A stretch of 64,000 nucleotides of DNA from Mycolicibacterium monacense (GTDB lineage Bacteria > Actinomycetota > Actinomycetes > Mycobacteriales > Mycobacteriaceae), in NCBI RefSeq assembly GCF_010731575.1, contig NZ_AP022617.1, forward strand, positions 1,736,001 to 1,800,000, in the 5' to 3' direction. This document shows positions 8,132 to 15,896 of this stretch, one piece after another. The position numbers were made by a program, and so were the translations under genes. The notes beneath the pieces are model-generated. The model saw only the letters and a list, made by a program, of their open reading frames with translations, was not told where the DNA came from and did no database searches. Position 1 is the first letter of the stretch, and each line of letters begins with the position of its first letter.

Positions 8132-9030
8132 CAGAGGTGCGCGGCCCGCGCCGCCGGGGAGCTGGCCAGGTAGGCGACCGCCTGCGCCGTCGATCCCATC
8201 TCCTCGGGTGAGAATCCCGGCCTGAAGTACATCAACGTGTTGGCGCCGAACAGCTTTCGATAACGAGGCAGCAGACCCAGCTTCGAGTCGCGCATCCGGA
8301 GCCGGTTGAACCGCCACCACCCGATGTCGGTGTTGGGGTCCCGTTTCACCAGATACCAGGCGGCGCGCTGGAAGAACACGAAGATCATCACCACCGCGAT
8401 CGACATCGCCCGGATCCGGTCGAGGTAGCTGTCGTGGAAGTAGACCGCGACGTCGTGGGCGACGCTGCGGTGCTCGACCTCCTCACTGCCGTGCCAGCGG
8501 AACAGGTCGACCATCGTCGGGTCGGCGCCGAAGTCGTCCCAGGCGCAGTTGAGGGCGAAGTCACCCATGACCGCGGTGTAGTGCTCGATGGCCGCGATCA
8601 GCCACAGCCGGTCGCACAGATGGTTGAGCCTGCGCTTCGGATCGGTCGACGTACCGGGTGCGAGCATGCGACCGAACACGTACTCGATCTGGTCGAGGAC
8701 CGGCTTGGGGTCGATGCCGTGGGTTTCGAGGTAGTCGTGCAGAACCTGCTCGTGGACGTCGGCGTGGGTCGCTTCCTGGCCGATGAACCCGCGCATGTCC
8801 TCGGCCAGTCGGGGATCCCGAACCAGCGGCAGCGCCTCGTTGAAGGTGTCGACGAACCACCGTTCGGCGGCGGGCAGGACGATGTTGAGCAGGCTGACGA
8901 CGTTGGAGCCCACCGGATGGCCGGGGATCCAGTGCAGGTCGCTGCCGGTGACGTCGAACGCCACCCTGCGGGCCTGGATCTGCACGGGCCCCGGATCGAC
9001 CTCCACGTCGAAGCGGCGCGGTCGCAACAT
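8131..9030 (-). CDS. Predicted metal-dependent hydrolase / diiron-like protein (PF10118 type)
   Basis: This is a 299-residue protein of the predicted metal-dependent hydrolase family PF10118. It is mostly helical with Glu/His pairs typical of a di-metal site: FIGQEATHADVH, AIEHYTA, GSEEVEHRSVAHDV. One hydrophobic segment near residues 210-225 (IAVVMIFVFFQRAAW) may be membrane-associated. An AGGAGGTG ribosome site precedes the ATG at 9030. It is coupled (TGATG) to a ferredoxin reductase, which fits an oxygenase-like reaction better than simple hydrolysis. That is an inference. Confidence 0.8.
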   Translation of the reverse strand: MLRPRRFDVEVDPGPVQIQARRVAFDVTGSDLHWIPGHPVGSNVVSLLNIVLPAAERWFVDTFNEALPLVRDPRLAEDMRGFIGQEATHADVHEQVLHDYLETHGIDPKPVLDQIEYVFGRMLAPGTSTDPKRRLNHLCDRLWLIAAIEHYTAVMGDFALNCAWDDFGADPTMVDLFRWHGSEEVEHRSVAHDVAVYFHDSYLDRIRAMSIAVVMIFVFFQRAAWYLVKRDPNTDIGWWRFNRLRMRDSKLGLLPRYRKLFGANTLMYFRPGFSPEEMGSTAQAVAYLASSPAARAAHL

Positions 9031-9124
9031 CGCACACCTCCTGCTGCCGGTGACGCCCGCAGTCTACGACGGTTAGGTGGGAACGCAGGTTTCGGCTAAC
9101 CGCGACGCGTCAATACCACCAGCC

Positions 9125-9970
9125 ATGGCGGGGATCAACGACGTTCTCGACTGGGCCAAACACCAGGTGTCGTCCAAGGTGCCGAAAGCGGACCTGGACC
9201 AGCGCGACTCGGACTACATCCGCGAGCAGCTGCCCGGCACCTGGCTGCTCGCGTCGCTGTACTTCCGGGCCGACGTGCGGGGTCTGGACCGGATCCCGTC
9301 CGAGGGGCCCGTGCTGCTGGTCGGCAACCACAGCGGTGGCAACCTCCCGCCGGACACGTTCGTGTTCACGTTGGCATTCTGCTCGTATTTCGGTGTCGAG
9401 CGGCCGTTCTACCAGTTGGCGCACAACCTGGTGGTGTCCGCTCCGGGACTGGGCTGGCTGCGCAAGTTCGGCACCGTCGCGGCCAACCACGACAACGCCC
9501 GGATGGCGCTGGAGTCCGGCGCCGCGCTCCTGGTCTACCCCGGCGGCGACTACGAGGTGTTCCGGCCGTCGTGGGAACGGCACCAGGTCGACTTCGGCGG
9601 GCGGAAGGGCTACGTGAAGCTGGCCCGGGAGGCGGGTGTGCCGATCGTGCCGGTCGCCAGCGTCGGCGGTCAGGAGGCGGCGCTGTTCCTCGATCGCGGC
9701 CAATGGCTGGCCCGCCTGCTGATGGTGGACAAGCTGGCGCGGTTGAAGAGCGTGCCGATCCTGTTGGCGCCGCCGTGGGGTCTGGTGGTCAGCGACCTCA
9801 TCCCGCGGCTGCCGTTGCCGACGAAGATCGTCATCGAGGTGCAGGAGCCCATCTCGGCGGCCGACATCGCCGACACCGACGACGACGTCATCAACGACAA
9901 GGTGGTGGCCAGCCTGCAGGGTGGGGTGGACAGGCTGGCGGCGGAGCGACGATTCCCGGTGCTCGGCTGA
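9125..9970 (+). CDS. PlsC-like acyltransferase
   Basis: This is a 281-residue membrane-associated lysophospholipid or glycerol-type acyltransferase (PF01553). The acceptor motif is VGNHSGGNLPPD, an NHxxxxxxxD variant of the usual HX4D. Other blocks are LVYPGGDYEVFRP and VPIVPVASVGGQ. The start ATG 9125 (MAGINDVLDWAK) looks natural; an in-frame GTG at 9077 would add 16 residues. It is followed by an 11-codon mini-ORF, an SRPBCC gene and an SDR gene, suggesting a small lipid-modification operon. Confidence 0.85.
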   Translation: MAGINDVLDWAKHQVSSKVPKADLDQRDSDYIREQLPGTWLLASLYFRADVRGLDRIPSEGPVLLVGNHSGGNLPPDTFVFTLAFCSYFGVERPFYQLAHNLVVSAPGLGWLRKFGTVAANHDNARMALESGAALLVYPGGDYEVFRPSWERHQVDFGGRKGYVKLAREAGVPIVPVASVGGQEAALFLDRGQWLARLLMVDKLARLKSVPILLAPPWGLVVSDLIPRLPLPTKIVIEVQEPISAADIADTDDDVINDKVVASLQGGVDRLAAERRFPVLG

Positions 9971-10005
9971 TGAGCGCTTGCGCGAAGAAGCGAGGGGCTC
10001 CATGA
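9970..10005 (+). other. Mini-ORF coupling element, copy 1
   Basis: An 11-codon ORF (MSACAKKRGAP) exactly bridges two genes. Its ATG shares a base with the TGA of the acyltransferase gene (TGATG), and its TGA overlaps the ATG of the next gene (ATGA at 10002). The first 20 bases match, with one mismatch, the element at 39902, which is arranged in the same way. Confidence 0.45.
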
Positions 10006-10436
10006 GGCTGGAACGGCGGTGCGTCCTCGACGCGGACCGCGAGACGGTGTGGAAAGTGGTCAGCAACCCGGACTGCTATCCGGAGTTCATGGCGAGCCTG
10101 GAGCGTTGGGAGACGGTCACCGAGGGTCCACCCGACGTCGGGTCCCGGTTCACCGCGCACTGGAAGGTGGGTTCGGTCCCGATCGGCGGCATCGTCGAAC
10201 TCGTCGAGTTCGATCCGCAGCGCGACCTGGCGTGGATCGGGATCACCGGGGTGACCCTGCGTGGCCGGTTCCGCTTGCGCGACAACGGCGACGGACGCGC
10301 CAAGGTGACGTTCCGGCTCTCTTACGAGGCACCCGGCGGACTGCTCGGCCTGATCGCCGACCGGGTGGCGGCCCGGCAGGTGGGTCGCACCATGTCCGAG
10401 ACACTCAAGCGGCTCAAGACCATGGTGGAGGGCTGA
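10002..10436 (+). CDS. SRPBCC family (polyketide cyclase/START-like) protein
   Basis: This is a 144-residue protein with the SRPBCC fold: an N-terminal strand with RCVLDADRETVWKVVSNPDCYPEF, a central sheet and a long C-terminal helix (VGRTMSETLKRLKTM). The fold gives a hydrophobic ligand pocket. Members bind or cyclise lipids and polyketides, but the ligand here is unknown. The start ATG 10002 is fixed by the ATGA overlap with the mini-ORF. The stop is followed after 1 bp by the SDR coding frame. Confidence 0.85.
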   Translation: MRLERRCVLDADRETVWKVVSNPDCYPEFMASLERWETVTEGPPDVGSRFTAHWKVGSVPIGGIVELVEFDPQRDLAWIGITGVTLRGRFRLRDNGDGRAKVTFRLSYEAPGGLLGLIADRVAARQVGRTMSETLKRLKTMVEG

Positions 10437-10437
10437 G

Positions 10438-11238
10438 ATCACCGAAACGACCACCGCAACGAAGCTGGCACTGGTCACCGGCGCGTCCACGGGTATCGGG
10501 TTCGAACTGGCCAAGCTGTTCGCCCGCGACGGGTACGAGCTGGTGATCGCCGCCGACGAAGCGCAAATTCACGTTGCAGCGCAAGAGCTTTCGAGGATCG
10601 GCCGGGCAGTGACCCCGGTCCAGGTGGACCTGCGCACCGAAGCGGGCGTCTCCGCGCTCTACCAGAAGGCCACGGCGGACGGGCGTCGGCTGGATGCGGT
10701 GGCGATCAACGCCGGGATCGGGCGGGCGGGCCGGTTCGTCGACGGCGACCTTCACGAAGACCTCGCGATCGTCGACCTCAACGTGCGCTCCACTGTGCAC
10801 CTGGCGAGGCTGGTGCTGGGCGATATGGTCGACCGCGGCAGTGGCCGGGTGCTGTTCACGTCGTCGACGGTCGCCGCGATGCCCGGGTCTCACCAGAGCA
10901 TCTACAACGCGTCGAAGTCGTTCGTGCAGAGCTTCGCCGAGGCGCTCCACGACGAAATACGCGACACCGGGGTGACGGTCACCGCGCTGATGCCCGGTCC
11001 GGTCGACACCGCGTTCTTCACCCGCGCCAAGATGCGCAACACCCCGGTCGGCGGTCCGCTGCCCAAGGACGATCCGGCGGACGTCGCCAGGCAGGGTTAC
11101 GAGGCGATGATGCGCGGCGACCGGAAGGTGGTCGCGTCGTCGCTGATGTCGAAGGCGTTGGGCGCGGTGAACACGGTGCTGCCCGACGGCGTCAAGGCGC
11201 GGATGAACCGGTTGATCGCCAGGCCGATGGGCCGCTGA
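10438..11238 (+). CDS. Short-chain dehydrogenase/reductase with ATC in place of a start codon
   Basis: This is a 266-residue classical SDR. The coenzyme motif TGASTGIG is near residue 14, NAG is in INAGIGRAG, the catalytic Ser is in LFTSSTVA, and YxxxK is in YNASK. The first ATG/GTG/TTG in frame is at 10543, after the coenzyme motif, so it would give a dead enzyme. The frame is closed upstream by TGA at 10351. The natural N-terminus reads ITETTTATKLALVTG from ATC 10438, where a G would give ATG. Either initiation is non-canonical (ATC, or CTG at 10462), coupled to the SRPBCC stop 1 bp earlier, or the start codon is mutated or mis-sequenced. Confidence 0.8.
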   Translation: MTETTTATKLALVTGASTGIGFELAKLFARDGYELVIAADEAQIHVAAQELSRIGRAVTPVQVDLRTEAGVSALYQKATADGRRLDAVAINAGIGRAGRFVDGDLHEDLAIVDLNVRSTVHLARLVLGDMVDRGSGRVLFTSSTVAAMPGSHQSIYNASKSFVQSFAEALHDEIRDTGVTVTALMPGPVDTAFFTRAKMRNTPVGGPLPKDDPADVARQGYEAMMRGDRKVVASSLMSKALGAVNTVLPDGVKARMNRLIARPMGR

Positions 11239-11240
11239 GG

Positions 11241-11654
11241 TCAGCCGACCGGCGGCGGGGTCCCCGCGCCGGGTGCCCCCTGGATCGGCACGATCGGGGT
11301 GGGCGTCACCGTCGTGATGCCGTTGGACCCCACCCGGGGTCCGCCCGCCGGCTGCGAGGCCTTGAGGCGGTCGGCGGCGGCCTGGCTGCAGTCCAGCATC
11401 AGCAGCATCTTGCCGGCGGACGTCAGCTTCTGGGTGTCGACCAGGCAGCTCGCCTGCGGCAGCACGCTGCCGAACGAGCCCCCGAAGGTGGCCTTCACGC
11501 CCTGGGCGCGCAGGATCTGCAGCGCCTTGTTGTAGGGCTCACCGACGACGTTGTAGCTGCCGCCCGGCTGGGACGCGGCCACACCCGTGCCGATCACGGC
11601 TGCGGCTCCGGCGGCCAGGATTCCGGCGCCGAGCGTCACGAGCTTCTTCAACAT
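11241..11654 (-). CDS. Secreted small protein with PASTA-like segment
   Basis: This is a 137-residue protein with a clear signal peptide (MLKKLVTLGAGILAAGAAA...), cleavage probably after GVAAS. The mature part contains VVGEPYNKALQILRAQGVKA, resembling a PASTA-like strand-helix unit, two Cys that could form a disulfide, and a Pro-rich tail (TPTPIVPIQGAP). The start is ATG 11654; the open frame upstream is unrelated. It probably acts in the cell envelope. I do not know its function. It is convergent with the SDR gene, 2 bp apart. Confidence 0.75.
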   Translation of the reverse strand: MLKKLVTLGAGILAAGAAAVIGTGVAASQPGGSYNVVGEPYNKALQILRAQGVKATFGGSFGSVLPQASCLVDTQKLTSAGKMLLMLDCSQAAADRLKASQPAGGPRVGSNGITTVTPTPIVPIQGAPGAGTPPPVG

Positions 11655-11743
11655 GGCCTCCGTCGGTTGTGGTGCGGTGCGAACATATCGCAGCGGTGAC
11701 GAATGTGAAACCGGAGAAGAGCCCTCCGGCGTTACATCCCGAC

Positions 11744-13903
11744 TCACAGGACCGGGTGCACCAACGAACCCATCACGGCGCCGAGCGCCGCGGCCCGCGG
11801 GTCGGTGAACACGTCCTCGACCAGGCGCTGGCGCCCGTCCGGACCCCGCAGCGGCACCCGCCAGTTGGGGTACTCGTCACTCGTTCCCGGCTGGTTCTGG
11901 GTCTTCAGATCGCCGACGGCGTCGGCCAGGGACAGCGACAGCAGCTTCGACGGGGTCCGGCCCAGATACCGGTGCAGGGCGAGGATCACGGCATCGGACT
12001 CCGGTTCCTCGCCGTTGTCCGGGTGGGCCAACAGGCCGACCCGGCGCAGTTCGGCCAGCCACGCGGCCTGCGCCGCCCGGTCGTCGGCGAGTTCCTCGGC
12101 CGCCGGGCGGGTGAGCAGTCCGAGTTCGTCGCGCAACCGGACGTGTTCACCGGCGAGGTAACCGGCCGTCGGCGGCAGATCATGGGTGGTCACCGCCGAG
12201 AGGCAGTACTCCCGCCACCGCTCGGCGGGGAGCGGACCACCTGTGGCGTCCTGGCCGTCGCGGTCCTGTTCGAACCACAGGATCGAGGTGCCGAACAGTC
12301 CGCGGTCGTGCAGGTAGTCGCGCACCCAGGGTTCGACGGTGCCGAGATCCTCACCGACCACGACCGCCCCCGTACGGTGCGCCTCGAGCGCGACGATGCC
12401 GATCATCGCCTCGTGGTCGTAGCGGACATAGGTGCCCTCGGTCGGTGCGGCGCCCCGGGGGATCCACCACAGCCGGAACAGTCCGATGATGTGGTCGATC
12501 CGGACACCGCCCGCGTGCCGCAGCACCCCGTTGACCAACGCCCGGAACGGTTCGTAGGCCTGCTCGACGAGCTGGTCGGGTCGCCACGGCGGCTGCGACC
12601 AGTCCTGGCCGAGCTGGTTGAACTCGTCGGGCGGCGCGCCCGCGGTGACGCCGAGGGCCAGGACCTCCTGCAGTGCCCACGCGTCGGCCCCGTCGGGATT
12701 CACCCCGACCGCGAGGTCGTGCATGACCCCGATGTCCATCCCCGCGCCGATCGCCGTGGCGTGCGCGGCGGTGAGCTGCTCGTCGAGCTGCCACTGCAGC
12801 CACCGGTGGAAGTCCACCTCGTCGGCGTGCTCGGCGGCGAACGCGGCCACCGCCACGTTGCGGGGATGCTGCAGTTCGGCGGGCCAGCCGTGCCAGTCGT
12901 TGCCGTACTTCTCGGCCAACGCGCACCACACGGCGAAATCGTCGAGCGCGCGGCCCTCCCGCGCCCGGTACCCGGCGTAGGCGAGCTCACGGCCGGCCGA
13001 ACGTTCGACACGGTAGATGGTCGCCAGGGCCGCCCGTTTGGCCCGCCAGGCGGAATCGCGATCGATGAGCTCCCTGCGCCGGGCACGGGCCTGAACCTCG
13101 GTCCGCGACCTGCGCAACCGACCCCGATGGCGGAGTTCGGCGTACTCGGGGATCGCCTCCGGCCGTAGGTACAGCGGGTTGACGAACCGTCGCGAGGTGG
13201 GCAGGTACGGCGACGGCTCCATCGGCGCGGCAGGCGCGGCCGCGTGCAGGGGGTTGACCAGGATGAACCCGGCGCCGTGCCGCGTCGCCGACCACACCGC
13301 CAGGTCCGTCAGATCCGTCAGGTCGCCGACACCCCAGGAGCGGTGGGAGCGAACGCTGTAGAGCTGGGTCGCCAACCCCCAGCTGCGCCGGGCCCCGAGC
13401 CGCGGCGGCACGGGCAGCGTGGCGGGGGAGACGATCAGCGGTGCATCGGCCTCGACCGTTCCGGTCCGCATGTGCACCCGGTGGTAACCCAGCGGCAGAT
13501 CGGCGGGCAGCTCGAAGCTGGCCTCCCCGACCAGTCGGCCGTCGAGGTCGAAAGGCGGTGTGTCGTTGCGTAATTGGTGCAGGCTCTGGCGGATCGACCC
13601 GTCTTCCAGGGCCACCCAGACCTCGACCGGGTCACCGTGGGTGACGTGCACCCAGAACGACGACGTGCTTCCGGTGCGGGCCAGGATCGTGGGCGGCAGT
13701 GACCGCTGCCAGTAATTGCGGTCGTGCTGTATGAGCGCGGCGGCGCGTTGCTCGTCGTCCGCTGCGGCGACGCCCAGTGCGGCGAGCACCGCGATCAGCG
13801 TCGACTCGGGCACGGCGACCTGGGTGCCGGACCAGTCCTCGTAGCGGGTGGCGACGCCGTGGCGGGCGGCGAGTTCGACCAGTGACGGGGACAGTTCGGT
13901 CAT
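11744..13903 (-). CDS. malQ: 4-alpha-glucanotransferase (amylomaltase, GH77)
   Basis: This is a 719-residue GH77 enzyme that transfers alpha-1,4-glucan segments in maltodextrin and glycogen metabolism. An N-terminal beta-rich domain of about 150 residues, typical of the long actinobacterial MalQ, precedes the barrel. Catalytic regions are the nucleophile Asp in VRIDHIIGLFRLWWIP, the acid/base Glu in VVGEDLGTVEP and the third carboxylate in TTHDLPPTAGY. The ATG at 13903 (MTELSPSLVELAARHGV) is preferred to 13948. It matches M. tuberculosis Rv1781c in type. It is divergent from the MFS gene. Confidence 0.95.
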   Translation of the reverse strand: MTELSPSLVELAARHGVATRYEDWSGTQVAVPESTLIAVLAALGVAAADDEQRAAALIQHDRNYWQRSLPPTILARTGSTSSFWVHVTHGDPVEVWVALEDGSIRQSLHQLRNDTPPFDLDGRLVGEASFELPADLPLGYHRVHMRTGTVEADAPLIVSPATLPVPPRLGARRSWGLATQLYSVRSHRSWGVGDLTDLTDLAVWSATRHGAGFILVNPLHAAAPAAPMEPSPYLPTSRRFVNPLYLRPEAIPEYAELRHRGRLRRSRTEVQARARRRELIDRDSAWRAKRAALATIYRVERSAGRELAYAGYRAREGRALDDFAVWCALAEKYGNDWHGWPAELQHPRNVAVAAFAAEHADEVDFHRWLQWQLDEQLTAAHATAIGAGMDIGVMHDLAVGVNPDGADAWALQEVLALGVTAGAPPDEFNQLGQDWSQPPWRPDQLVEQAYEPFRALVNGVLRHAGGVRIDHIIGLFRLWWIPRGAAPTEGTYVRYDHEAMIGIVALEAHRTGAVVVGEDLGTVEPWVRDYLHDRGLFGTSILWFEQDRDGQDATGGPLPAERWREYCLSAVTTHDLPPTAGYLAGEHVRLRDELGLLTRPAAEELADDRAAQAAWLAELRRVGLLAHPDNGEEPESDAVILALHRYLGRTPSKLLSLSLADAVGDLKTQNQPGTSDEYPNWRVPLRGPDGRQRLVEDVFTDPRAAALGAVMGSLVHPVL

Positions 13904-13980
13904 AGCTGACCATCCTGCCGTGAGTGAGGTGGGCACGCGCGCGAGCATTCCCGTTCCGCGTGAAAGTAACCGGCCTGGGT

Positions 13981-15192
13981 ATGGTCGCGCTCATGGCTTC
14001 CGGAGTGCTCGACGTGACCGCGGTGCGCGCCCGCCGTGCCCGGGTCGCGGTGGCCGCGCAGTTCCTCACCAACGGGGCGTTGTTCGCGAACCTGCTGCCG
14101 CGCTTTCCGGAGATCAAGACCGATCTGGCGCTGTCGAATGCCGTGTACGGGCTCACGATTGCCGCGTTCTCCGCGGGGGCGTTCGTCGCCGGCCTCACCG
14201 CAGCCGCCCTGATCCGCCGCTTCAGTTCGGCGCGCGTCGCGGTCGGGGGAACCATCGCCATCGCGGTCTTCGTCTTCGCGGCCGGGCTCGCGCCGTCGGC
14301 GGTGCTGGTGGCCTGTGCGCTGTTCCTGGCGGGCGCGTCCGACGCGGTCACCGATGTGGCGCAGAACGCGCATGCCCTTCGGGTCCAGCGCATCTACGGC
14401 CGATCCATCATCAACTCGGTGCACGCCGTGTGGGCCGGCGGCGCGGTCCTCGGCGGCCTCATGGGCGCGGCGGCGATCGCCCTGCACATCCCGCGGCCGG
14501 TGCACCTCGGGGTGGCCGCCGTCGTGTTCACCGGTGTGGTGCTGGTCGCCTACCGCTTCATGCTGCCGGGCGCCGACCAGGACGACCATCCGGCGTCCGG
14601 GTATGCCGAGGGCGAGCGCGCCGGCCGGAGGGTGTACCTCGTGCTGGTCGCGCTGGCCGTCATCGCCATCGCAGGGGCGATGGTCGAGGACGCCGGAAGT
14701 TCGTGGGCCACCTTGTATCTGCGCGACAGTGTCGGCGCACCGGGGGCGATCGCGGCGTTCGGGTACATCGCCCTCGCGGCGTTCATGTTCGTCGGCCGGC
14801 TCATCGGCGACCGGCTGGTCGACCGGTTCGGCGAAACCGCGGTGGCCCGGGCCGGGGGAGCGCTGGCCGCGGCCGGGATGGGTGTGGCGCTGGCCTTCCC
14901 GAGCGTTCCCGCGACGATCGCCGGCTTCGCCGCCGCCGGACTCGGCGTGGCCACCGCGATCCCGGCGGCCATGCACGGCGCCGATCAGCTTCCGGGACTG
15001 CGACCGGGGACCGGTCTGACCATCGTCACGTGGCTGCTGCGGATCGGCTTCCTGGCCTCACCGCCACTCGTCGGCCTGATCGCCGACTGGACCAGTCTGC
15101 GGATCGGACTGCTGACCGTGCCGGTTGCCGGGCTGGTGATCATGGTGCTCGCGGGTGCGCTCAATGTGAGAGGCCGGCCAGTTCGATCGTGA
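13981..15192 (+). CDS. MFS transporter
   Basis: This is a 403-residue membrane protein with about 12 hydrophobic helices of the major facilitator type (AVYGLTIAAFSAGAFVAGL; a D/R-rich loop GRLIGDRLVDRFGE between helices of the second half). It resembles the FucP/YbjJ-like branch of sugar or efflux transporters; the substrate is unknown. The start is ATG 13981 or ATG 13993. The last 32 bp overlap the 3' end of the convergent SMR gene. Confidence 0.85.
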   Translation: MVALMASGVLDVTAVRARRARVAVAAQFLTNGALFANLLPRFPEIKTDLALSNAVYGLTIAAFSAGAFVAGLTAAALIRRFSSARVAVGGTIAIAVFVFAAGLAPSAVLVACALFLAGASDAVTDVAQNAHALRVQRIYGRSIINSVHAVWAGGAVLGGLMGAAAIALHIPRPVHLGVAAVVFTGVVLVAYRFMLPGADQDDHPASGYAEGERAGRRVYLVLVALAVIAIAGAMVEDAGSSWATLYLRDSVGAPGAIAAFGYIALAAFMFVGRLIGDRLVDRFGETAVARAGGALAAAGMGVALAFPSVPATIAGFAAAGLGVATAIPAAMHGADQLPGLRPGTGLTIVTWLLRIGFLASPPLVGLIADWTSLRIGLLTVPVAGLVIMVLAGALNVRGRPVRS

Positions 15193-15484
15193 GCACGCCG
15201 GCCACGATCAGCGCGATCCCCGCGCCCATCGTGGGAGTGAGCCGTTCGCCGAACAGGACGCGGGCGAGTACGGCGACGAGCGCCACACCGCAGGCCGTCC
15301 ACACGCCGTAGGCGATGCCGACCGGCAGGCCGAGCGAAAGCGTCAGCCACAGCAGGTAGAAGGACGCCAGGTAGCCGATCACCACCGGCGCCATCCACAC
15401 CTTCTTGCGGAAGCCGTCGGACGCCCGCAGGCACAGCGTCGCGAGCACCTCCAGCGCGATGGCCGCGGCAAGTGCGAGGTACAT
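15161..15484 (-). CDS. Small multidrug resistance (SMR) protein, second of a pair
   Basis: This is a 107-residue four-helix SMR transporter (EmrE/SugE family). The conserved membrane Glu lies in helix 1 (AAAIALEVLATLCLRASDGF), and GIAYGVWTACG is the family signature of helix 3. Its ATG shares a base with the stop of the preceding SMR gene (TGATG). Paired SMR genes usually form obligate heterodimers of opposite topology (EbrAB/YkkCD type), exporting cationic drugs or guanidinium. That is an inference from pairing. Confidence 0.9.
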   Translation of the reverse strand: MYLALAAAIALEVLATLCLRASDGFRKKVWMAPVVIGYLASFYLLWLTLSLGLPVGIAYGVWTACGVALVAVLARVLFGERLTPTMGAGIALIVAGVLTIELAGLSH

Positions 15485-15828
15485 CACCGCGCGCCACCGG
15501 GTTCCGGCCGCGGGCGCGAGCCGAATTCGACCAACAGCACCCCGCCGACGATCAGCGCGATGCCGGCGGCAATGGGCCAGGTGAACGGATCGCCGAAGAT
15601 GCCCGCGGCCAGGATCGCGGTCGCCGCGGTGCCCGATGCCCCCCAGATCCCGTAGGCGACGCCGACGGCCATCCCGGCCCGCAGCACCGCGGTGAGGAGC
15701 AGGAACGCCCCGAGATATCCGGCGACCACGACGATCAGCCACCACGAATCATCGTGGGATGCCCGCAGCGCCAGGGTGGCGGTGACCTCGGTGGCGATGG
15801 CTGCGATCAACAGCACTGATCTTCGCAC
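15484..15828 (-). CDS. Small multidrug resistance (SMR) protein, first of a pair
   Basis: This is a 114-residue SMR protein with four membrane helices, Glu14 in IAAIATEVTATLALRAS, the signature GVAYGIWGASGTA, and a basic C-terminal tail (SRPRPEPGGAR). It is coupled (TGATG) to the second SMR gene. The N-terminus MRRSVLL places positive charge before helix 1, while its partner begins MYLAL without such charge. This is consistent with the two being inserted in opposite directions as a heterodimer. Confidence 0.9.
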   Translation of the reverse strand: MRRSVLLIAAIATEVTATLALRASHDDSWWLIVVVAGYLGAFLLLTAVLRAGMAVGVAYGIWGASGTAATAILAAGIFGDPFTWPIAAGIALIVGGVLLVEFGSRPRPEPGGAR

Positions 15829-15896
15829 CGCGCCAACCTAACCGACTGCGTGAGTAGCCTGGTCGGGTCGATGCTTACCGCAGGGAGGTGCTGCTC

